Assembly: GCA_016205975.1 (NCBI GenBank)
Contig: JACQSK010000021.1
Location: 1-36,323 of the forward strand
Reading direction: 5' to 3'
Origin: Candidatus Uhrbacteria bacterium
GTDB taxonomy: Bacteria > Patescibacteriota > Patescibacteriia > UBA9934 > GWF2-40-263
Length of the DNA stretch: 36,323 nt
Both the position numbers and the translations under genes were made by a program. Below are positions 1 to 8,715 of the stretch, one piece after another. Within the stretch, counting starts at the first letter, position 1; each line of letters begins with the position of its first letter. The notes below the pieces were generated by a model, which was given only the letters and a program-made list of their open reading frames with translations, ran no database searches and was not told where the DNA came from.

Positions 1-1
1 C

Positions 2-85
2 GCCTCGGCTGCAGGACCGACCGCCTCGGCTGCAGGACCGACCGCCTCGGCTGCAGGACCGACCGCCTCGGCTGCAGGACCGACC
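2..85. repeat. 21-bp tandem repeat (gcctcggctgcaggaccgacc), 4 perfect copies plus a partial copy, continuing past the left edge
   Basis: Read directly from the sequence; in frame with the CDS. Confidence 0.95.
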
Positions 86-355
86 GCCTCGGCTCCTAGG
101 CGTACTCGTCGAGCTGCCAATCGTTCTCCGGCAACCAAGAAGAACAAGGGTTCCGGTTGGCGCGGATGGATCGGGAGCGTCGTGTTCGTGGTCGTTTCAA
201 CGGCGTGCTGTTTTGCGACCATCTACGCGTTCAAGCTGGTGGTGCTCGACACCTTGGCGATTGCGGAAACAGCAGCAGAGGCAGGTTTGTCCTCGGGAGA
301 TCCTTCTCGGGAACCCAGCGACGAAGCTGCTGAACCTGGCGAGTCTCAGCCCTGA
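2..355 (+). CDS. 5'-truncated membrane protein with ASAAGPT heptapeptide repeats, a basic linker and one TM segment
   Basis: Frame 2 is open from the window edge to TGA 353-355: (ASAAGPT)4-ASAPRRTRRAANRSPATKKNKGSGWRGWIGSVVFVVVSTACCFATIYAF...EPGESQP. Not in the ORF track because the start lies outside the window. Confidence 0.75.
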   Translation, partial: ASAAGPTASAAGPTASAAGPTASAAGPTASAPRRTRRAANRSPATKKNKGSGWRGWIGSVVFVVVSTACCFATIYAFKLVVLDTLAIAETAAEAGLSSGDPSREPSDEAAEPGESQP

Positions 356-371
356 GAACGGACTTACACGT

Positions 372-405
372 AGCCCCTTATGCCTCGCGCATGGGGGTTT
401 TTCTT
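372..405 (+). terminator. Rho-independent terminator
   Basis: agccccttatgc-ctcgc-gcatgggggttttt: stem with wobble pairs followed by a T run, downstream of the stop at 355. Confidence 0.7.
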
Positions 406-430
406 CTGGGGACAGTTTTTTGAAACTCCA

Positions 431-459
431 TTGACCCTGAGCCTGTTTCCTCGTATACT
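431..459 (+). promoter_or_regulatory. Sigma70-type promoter of the atp operon
   Basis: TTGACC (431-436), 17-nt spacer, TATACT (454-459). Confidence 0.75.
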
Positions 460-481
460 GGCGGCGCCTTTCATTTTTGCT

Positions 482-718
482 ATGTCTTCTGACGCTCGCT
501 ATTACCGCTTGGCCATGAAGATTTTTGCTGACTTCAGCGGTACGATTGCGATTCCCGCCGTGCTCTTTGCCCTGCTCGGGGATTGGCTTGATGACAGGTA
601 TGCCACAGAGCCTCGGTATCTGATCCTTCTGCTCACCCTGGCTCTTGTTTTGACAGCAGTTATCATCGTTCGCAAGGCGAAGAAGTACCGGAAGGCCTAC
701 GAAGAGCTCATGAAATAA
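482..718 (+). CDS. atpI: AtpI/AtpZ-like ATP synthase-associated membrane protein
   Basis: MSSDARYYRLAMKIFADFSGTIAIPAVLFALLGDWLDDRY...; two TM segments; first gene of the atp operon. The ORF-track start at 380 lies upstream of the promoter, so 482 is preferred. Confidence 0.7.
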   Translation: MSSDARYYRLAMKIFADFSGTIAIPAVLFALLGDWLDDRYATEPRYLILLLTLALVLTAVIIVRKAKKYRKAYEELMK

Positions 719-720
719 TT

Positions 721-1602
721 ATGTCCTTGATGATTCCTCCAGCCGCGGCTGAACCCCTTTTCTCTCTTGGAGCGTTTCCGATTACCAACGCGATGGTCAA
801 TGGTTGGATTGCTGTCGTGTTTTTTGTTTGCGTGGCTTTGGTTGCGCGTCGGCGCGTCGGCTTCGTCCCGCATGGCGTGCACAATGTCATCGAAGGCGTG
901 ATTGAGTTCCTGCTCACGGAAACAGAAAAGGTCACGGGCGACCGAGCGCGCGCCAAACAGTTTTTGCCGATCGTTGGAACCATTTTCCTGTTCGTTCTTT
1001 TTTCCAACTGGCTTGGCCTCTTGCCTGGGACGGGATCGATCGGCATCTGGGGCGTGCATGAGGGCGCGGTCGAGCTCATCCCGCTCTTGCGTCCGGCTGC
1101 CAGCGACCTAAATCTGACGCTCGCGATCGCCTTGTTTGCCGTGATCGCTTCCCATGTGATCGGCCTCATGGCCGTCGGCCCGCTCGCGCACGTGAGCAAG
1201 TTCGTGAACGTCCGCGGCATCTGGCGCGCGCTTAAGAAAGGCCCCATGGCCATCCTCGTCTCCGTGATCGAGTTTGGCGTGGGCCTGCTCGAGATCGTCT
1301 CGGAGGTCGCCAAGGTGCTCTCCCTCTCCCTTCGGTTGTTCGGCAACATCTTCGCCGGGGAAGTGCTCCTAACCGTGATGCTTGGCATCCTTGCCTGGGC
1401 GCTGCCGATCCCGTTCATGTTTCTTGAGCTCCTGGTGGGCATCATCCAAGCAACCGTGTTTGCCATGTTGACGCTTGCGTACCTGACGGTTGCAACGCAA
1501 AGTCATGAGGAGCATGAGGAAGAGGCCGTAGGGGGCGGAGGTGGACAAAGGGCGCAAAGGGGACAAAGGGGGAAGGAATCATTTAATGAGCTAACCATTT
1601 AA
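721..1602 (+). CDS. atpB: F1Fo ATP synthase subunit a
   Basis: Conserved LSLSLRLFGNIFAGE segment; operon position. Confidence 0.95.
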   Translation: MSLMIPPAAAEPLFSLGAFPITNAMVNGWIAVVFFVCVALVARRRVGFVPHGVHNVIEGVIEFLLTETEKVTGDRARAKQFLPIVGTIFLFVLFSNWLGLLPGTGSIGIWGVHEGAVELIPLLRPAASDLNLTLAIALFAVIASHVIGLMAVGPLAHVSKFVNVRGIWRALKKGPMAILVSVIEFGVGLLEIVSEVAKVLSLSLRLFGNIFAGEVLLTVMLGILAWALPIPFMFLELLVGIIQATVFAMLTLAYLTVATQSHEEHEEEAVGGGGGQRAQRGQRGKESFNELTI

Positions 1603-1616
1603 TCTCTAACACCTAA

Positions 1617-1838
<222 letters not shown>

Positions 1839-1893
1839 TGAACGTCCGGCCAACGGGTATGGAATCATCGTAGCCGTTGGTTGGAAAATATCT

Positions 1894-2430
1894 ATGTCAC
1901 AAGAAGTACAACTGGCTGTTGAAGCCACCGAGTCCGCGGGCGGCATCGGGACGCTCGGCCTCAATCTAAAAATCTTTATCGCCCAGCTCATCAACTTTAC
2001 GGTGGTGCTGCTTGTGTTGTGGAAGTGGGCGTACAAGCCGATCGTGAAAATCCTCGAGCAGCGCCAGGAGAAAATCGAGAAGAGCGTGAAGCAGGCCGCG
2101 GAGGTGGAGGCGCGCGTGGGAGAGATCGCCTCGCAGCAGCGGGCGCTGATTGCTGAGGCCAAGAGCGAAGCGGCGAAGATTCTCGACGAGACGCGCGCGC
2201 AGGCGGATGAGCGGAAAAAAGTCTTGCTGGAAAAGGCTAAGGAGGAGGTGAAGGCGGTCGTCGCGCAGGGCAAAGCGCAGCTGGAAGCGCAGAAGGGTTT
2301 GATGATCCGGGAAGCGAAAGAAGAGATCGCGCAGATTGCGGTTGCGGCGGCGCGGAAAATTATCGAGGAGTCCGTGGATGAGAAGAAAGCGCAGAAGCTC
2401 GCGGAAGCGGTTGTTGAAGAGATGGTATGA
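1894..2430 (+). CDS. atpF: ATP synthase subunit b
   Basis: MSQEVQLAVEATESAGG...LINFTVVLLVLWKWAYKPIVKILEQRQEKIEKS... TM plus long charged helix; start 1894 (tctATG) preferred over 1789, which overlaps atpE. Confidence 0.9.
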   Translation: MSQEVQLAVEATESAGGIGTLGLNLKIFIAQLINFTVVLLVLWKWAYKPIVKILEQRQEKIEKSVKQAAEVEARVGEIASQQRALIAEAKSEAAKILDETRAQADERKKVLLEKAKEEVKAVVAQGKAQLEAQKGLMIREAKEEIAQIAVAAARKIIEESVDEKKAQKLAEAVVEEMV

Positions 2431-2813
2431 ACAGGTCTGAAAAACCATTCGCCGTGGCGCTCGTGGCGGCGCTCGCGGACGCGGACGAGAAGACCGTGCA
2501 GGCGGCAGCAGAAGACCTTGTGCGCGAGCTCTCGGTGCGCAGGGAATTGCACCGCATGCGCGGGATCATCGACGCCTTGGACAGCGCCTGGAGCGCACGC
2601 TACGGCGCGGGCACGATCACGATCGCCACGGCCTATCCCTTAAGCGGCGCTCTGCGCAAGAAGATCGAAAAAATCGCGCAGGGAGCGGAGGTGCGAGAAG
2701 TCGTGGATCCGGACGTGATCGGCGGCGCGAGGATGCGCGTAGACGAGAAGATCATAGAGGGAACGATTCAAGGCAGCCTTGAGCAATTAGCCAGAGCCTT
2801 TCAGAATGTATGA
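2427..2813 (+). CDS. atpH: ATP synthase subunit delta (short)
   Basis: Position between atpF and atpA; delta-like C-terminal part ([33 protein letters not shown]); ATGA overlap with atpF. Confidence 0.85.
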   Translation: MNRSEKPFAVALVAALADADEKTVQAAAEDLVRELSVRRELHRMRGIIDALDSAWSARYGAGTITIATAYPLSGALRKKIEKIAQGAEVREVVDPDVIGGARMRVDEKIIEGTIQGSLEQLARAFQNV

Positions 2814-4318
2814 CCACGAAAACACAAATCATCGACGCGCTGAAAGAGGCGCTTGATCGCTTCCATACGGAAGTGAAGCAGGAAGAAGTCGGCACGGTCG
2901 TCTCGGTGGGAGACGGCACCGCGCGCATGACGGGTCTCACGAGCGCCAAGGCTTCCGAGATGCTTGAGTTCCCCGGCGGCGTGTACGGCCTGGCGCTCAA
3001 CCTGGAAGAGGACGGCGTGGGCGCGGTCATCTTGGGCGAGGCCCGTTCGATCAAAGAAGGCGACACGGTCAAGACGACCGGCCGCATCTTGTCGATCCCG
3101 ATCTCAGACGAGGTGATCGGCCGCGTGCTTGATCCCTTGGGCAATCCGATTGACGGCAAGGGGAAGCTCAACGCGAAGACCTACATCCCGATCGAAAAAA
3201 TCGCCCCGGGGGTTATGACGCGCAAGTCCGTGGGCGTGCCGCTGCAGACGGGCATCAAGGCCATCGACTCCATGATCCCCATCGGCCGCGGGCAGCGCGA
3301 GCTGATCATCGGCGACCGCCAAACCGGTAAGACCGCCATCGCGATTGATACCATCATCAACCAGAAGGGGCAGAACGTGAAGTGCATCTACGTCGCGATC
3401 GGACAGAAGGAATCTAAGATCGCTAAAATCGTCGCGCGGCTGGAGGAAGCCGGCGCCATGGCCTACACCACCGTGGTGGTCGCGGGCGCGTCTGATCCGG
3501 CGGCGCTCTCTTACATCGCGCCGTTTGCCGGCTGTACGATCGGCGAGTACTTCATGGGCAAGGGCGAGGACGCGCTGGTCATTTACGACGACCTTTCCAA
3601 GCAAGCCTGGGCGTATCGCGAGATTTCGCTTTTGCTGCGCCGACCGCCGGGACGCGAGGCCTATCCGGGCGACGTGTTCTATTTGCACTCGCGCTTGCTC
3701 GAACGCGCCGCGCGTTTGAACGAGGAGAACGGCGGCGGGTCGCTCACGGCCTTGCCGATTATCGAGACACAAGCGGGCGACGTGTCGGCCTATATCCCCA
3801 CGAACGTCATCTCGATCACGGACGGACAGATTTATCTTGAGACGGATCTCTTCTACCGCGGTATTCGTCCGGCCCTGAACGTCGGCCTTTCCGTGTCGCG
3901 CGTGGGTTCCTCGGCGCAGACGAAAGCGATGAAGAAGGTCGCCGGGAAGCTGCGTTTGGATCTCGCGCAATTCAGAGAGCTGGAAGCGTTCGCCCAGTTT
4001 GCCACAGACCTGGACGAGGGCACGCGCAAGCAGATCGAGCGCGGCCGCCGCCTCACGGAGCTTTTGAAACAGCCGCAGTATCATCCGATTCCCTTTGAGA
4101 TGCAGGTCGCGTCCCTCTACGCGGCGATCAGCGGTTATCTGGACGCGATTCCTGCAGAGCGCATCGTCGAGTGGGAAGAGAAGTTTCAGAGTGCGCTGTT
4201 GAGCGCCGGAAGCGAGGTCATGGAGAAGCTCAAAAACGAAAAAGCGCTGAGCGATGAGATTGAGGCCGGACTCAAAAAACTCATTGAAGATTTTAATCAA
4301 ACGTTTAACGCGGCGTGA
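2810..4318 (+). CDS. atpA: ATP synthase subunit alpha
   Basis: [16 protein letters not shown]-loop and full-length alpha features. Confidence 0.98.
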   Translation: MTTKTQIIDALKEALDRFHTEVKQEEVGTVVSVGDGTARMTGLTSAKASEMLEFPGGVYGLALNLEEDGVGAVILGEARSIKEGDTVKTTGRILSIPISDEVIGRVLDPLGNPIDGKGKLNAKTYIPIEKIAPGVMTRKSVGVPLQTGIKAIDSMIPIGRGQRELIIGDRQTGKTAIAIDTIINQKGQNVKCIYVAIGQKESKIAKIVARLEEAGAMAYTTVVVAGASDPAALSYIAPFAGCTIGEYFMGKGEDALVIYDDLSKQAWAYREISLLLRRPPGREAYPGDVFYLHSRLLERAARLNEENGGGSLTALPIIETQAGDVSAYIPTNVISITDGQIYLETDLFYRGIRPALNVGLSVSRVGSSAQTKAMKKVAGKLRLDLAQFRELEAFAQFATDLDEGTRKQIERGRRLTELLKQPQYHPIPFEMQVASLYAAISGYLDAIPAERIVEWEEKFQSALLSAGSEVMEKLKNEKALSDEIEAGLKKLIEDFNQTFNAA

Positions 4319-4324
4319 GCCCCT

Positions 4325-6612
<2,288 letters not shown>

Positions 6613-6635
6613 GTCCTATGGGACCTATCGGCCCT

Positions 6636-7085
6636 ATGTCAGCTAAACTCCATCTCTCCATCGTCACTCCCGAGCGCGTCGTTTTTGAAGACGAGGTTGA
6701 TTACGTTTCCGCTATGACGCAGATGGGCGAGGTGACGATTTTGCCTGGGCATGTGCCCTTGGTGGCCAACCTTCAGGCAGGGGAGCTGCGTCTGAAAAAA
6801 AATGGTGACGAGAGTTTGCTGGTGGCGTCCACGGGGTTCCTGCAGGTGCAGTCGGGAAACACCATCGTCATCTTGGCAGACACGGCTGAGCGCGCCGAGG
6901 AGCTCGAACTGGAAAAAATCGAAGAGGCCCGCGACCGCGCGCGAAAACTCCTCGAGGAGAAGCGCCATGTGGACGACGTCGCATTTGCCGATGCCGCGGC
7001 CATGCTCGAGCGCGAGCTCGCGCGCCATCGCGTGGCGACGAAGCGGAAGAAGTATCGGGACGTCGGGAAGGCGTCGATTGAATAA
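6636..7085 (+). CDS. atpC: ATP synthase subunit epsilon
   Basis: KLHLSIVTPERVVFEDEVDYVSAMTQMGEVTILPGHVPLVANL. Start could be 6618 or 6636; both have cctATG. Confidence 0.93.
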   Translation: MSAKLHLSIVTPERVVFEDEVDYVSAMTQMGEVTILPGHVPLVANLQAGELRLKKNGDESLLVASTGFLQVQSGNTIVILADTAERAEELELEKIEEARDRARKLLEEKRHVDDVAFADAAAMLERELARHRVATKRKKYRDVGKASIE

Positions 7086-7087
7086 TT

Positions 7088-7870
7088 ATGTTCTCAGAAC
7101 ATATGAACCCAGAGCACGAACACCAAGCTCAACTCGAGCATGAGTGGAAAAAGCAATCCTTGACGATTGAGGCAATTCTGTCTCAGGGGATGGAAGCGTA
7201 TGCCCAATCGGTCGAGGGAGTGGACGCCGCGTTTGAGACAGAGGATCACACGCTTTGTTGCATAGACGAAGGCACCCCGTTCGGGGATAGGCGCAGCGCA
7301 GGGTCGGGGATTCTCGTGGAGGGCGATGATCGAGCGACGTTTATCGAGAACCTCAAGAGGGTCGGTGTGAAAGAGGTCACGAGCCATGCGGGCTGCGGAG
7401 CGGCCGCGCTCTATCGAGAGAAGATGGGCCTGACGGGCCAGTCTGTTGATGAGGTCGCGCAGGAAGGCGCTCGACGCATCGCGCAGGAGCTGGGCGTTCC
7501 CTATAAAGGGCATCTCACCGAGCTCGCTCGTCCAAAAGATTTTCACAGCGCGCGCGTCGTCTATGTCGATGGCACAGGATCGTTTAACCCAGCGGCTGTT
7601 GAAGGGTTGCCTGCGGGATTTGTCGTGAGCCGTAAGTTCATGACGCCTGAGCAATCAAAGGTAGAGGTCGGCATCGCCCTATCGATTGCCTTTGGCGACC
7701 ACGGGTTTGGAAAAAAGTTTTCAGACCGCGAGCCGCTTGTGGTTGTGGCCATCGGGGGAGGGGAGCTGACGGCTGAACAGATGATGCACGAACTCATGGG
7801 TCTAGCCGGCGACCGTCCGGTCAGACTAGAGAAATGGGAGAGAAAAGAAGTCCTAGAGAAAGCCGCCTGA
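7088..7870 (+). CDS. Uncharacterised protein with beta-carbonic-anhydrase-like metal motifs (CCIDEG...SHAGCGAA)
   Basis: C-x-D ... LKRVGVKEVTSHAGCGAAAL resembles the beta-CA Cys-x-Asp ... LGV..I...H..CGA arrangement. Confidence 0.55.
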   Translation: MFSEHMNPEHEHQAQLEHEWKKQSLTIEAILSQGMEAYAQSVEGVDAAFETEDHTLCCIDEGTPFGDRRSAGSGILVEGDDRATFIENLKRVGVKEVTSHAGCGAAALYREKMGLTGQSVDEVAQEGARRIAQELGVPYKGHLTELARPKDFHSARVVYVDGTGSFNPAAVEGLPAGFVVSRKFMTPEQSKVEVGIALSIAFGDHGFGKKFSDREPLVVVAIGGGELTAEQMMHELMGLAGDRPVRLEKWERKEVLEKAA

Positions 7871-7878
7871 ACATTGGG

Positions 7879-7902
7879 AACCGGGCTTCAAACCCGGTTT
7901 TT
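7879..7902 (+). terminator. Rho-independent terminator
   Basis: AACCGGG-cttcaaa-CCCGGTT followed by TTT. Confidence 0.85.
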
Positions 7903-7905
7903 GCA

Positions 7906-7934
7906 TTGACGCTTTTCCGCGAAGGGAGTATCTT
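7906..7934 (+). promoter_or_regulatory. Sigma70-type promoter for the 8012 CDS
   Basis: TTGACG (7906-7911), 17-nt spacer, TATCTT (7929-7934). Confidence 0.65.
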
Positions 7935-8011
7935 TTCGCCATTCTGGGAACCAACCCAGAGTCATAGGCGGGAGCCACTGCTCCCGCATAGCGAACCAAG
8001 GAGATGCACTC

Positions 8012-8638
8012 ATGGGGCAGTTGCAGGAGTTCGACAGGCAAGTCATCGATCAGTTGCGCCAGGCTCAGGTGATCGAGGACATGAGCCGGGAGGGGCTGGA
8101 CCTTTCCCGTGGAGTGATCGTCATCCGTTGTCCGGACGGTGACCAGATGCTCGACCGCATCGAGCACGACCGCCAGACCGCGATTGCGGCCGGGGTTACG
8201 CCTCGCATCCATCTCATCACGCACCACGGCGGATGTATGGTCGTCGCTCCCGACTCGTCGTTCTATCCGGGCCGCGGTATCGACGAGTACGTCCTCGAGC
8301 AGATCCGCGAGGCCGAAGCGCTCAAGGAGATCCACTTGGTCTTGGCCGAGATCCACGCTCCTTGCGGCAAGGCCGCGAGCCTCGGGCTCACGCTGGTGCA
8401 CCAGATCGTGCTGCAGATGGCGGCCAAGCCGCGCATCAAGGCCGTCGACCCGACGAACAAGGTGCTCTGCCGCATCCACGTCGACTTCGCCGACGGTCGC
8501 AAGCGTACCTATTTCATCAGCCGCGCCAAATGGCTCGCGTTCTGGGACGCCCAGGGCCGTGCCCTGTGGGGACATCTCTTCGAGCCCCTCATGATGGAAA
8601 CATGCGATCCCAGCGACACACAGCGGGCTCCCAACTGA
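8012..8638 (+). CDS. Uncharacterised protein with C-x-D (RCPDGD) and H-x-x-C (HHGGC, HAPCGKA) motifs; possible divergent beta-CA-like fold
   Basis: Canonical SD (aaggag, 8 nt before ATG); own promoter; motifs parallel to the preceding gene. Confidence 0.5.
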   Translation: MGQLQEFDRQVIDQLRQAQVIEDMSREGLDLSRGVIVIRCPDGDQMLDRIEHDRQTAIAAGVTPRIHLITHHGGCMVVAPDSSFYPGRGIDEYVLEQIREAEALKEIHLVLAEIHAPCGKAASLGLTLVHQIVLQMAAKPRIKAVDPTNKVLCRIHVDFADGRKRTYFISRAKWLAFWDAQGRALWGHLFEPLMMETCDPSDTQRAPN

Positions 8639-8660
8639 GAGTGAACCTCATCGTCCACGA

Positions 8661-8695
8661 ACCGCCCTTCGACAAGCTCAGGGCGGTATTTTATT
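8661..8695 (+). terminator. Terminator-like hairpin built on TTCGACAAGCTCAGG
   Basis: ACCGCCCT-tcgacaagctc-AGGGCGGT followed by attttattt. Confidence 0.65.
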
Positions 8696-8697
8696 TG

Positions 8698-8706
8698 TGC
8701 TATGAT
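8698..8706 (+). promoter_or_regulatory. Extended -10 (TGcTATGAT) for the helicase gene
   Basis: 9 nt between the -10 and ATG 8716. Confidence 0.6.
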
Positions 8707-8715
8707 AGCTCAGCT

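Noticed and set aside
1-90. Possible CRISPR-like repeat
   Set aside because: Direct 21-bp repeats without spacers, in frame and coding ASAAGPT; not a CRISPR array.
8233-8715. N-terminal extension of the helicase ORF
   Set aside because: Arg/Gly-rich alternate frame over the 8012 gene; the real start at 8716 follows an extended -10.
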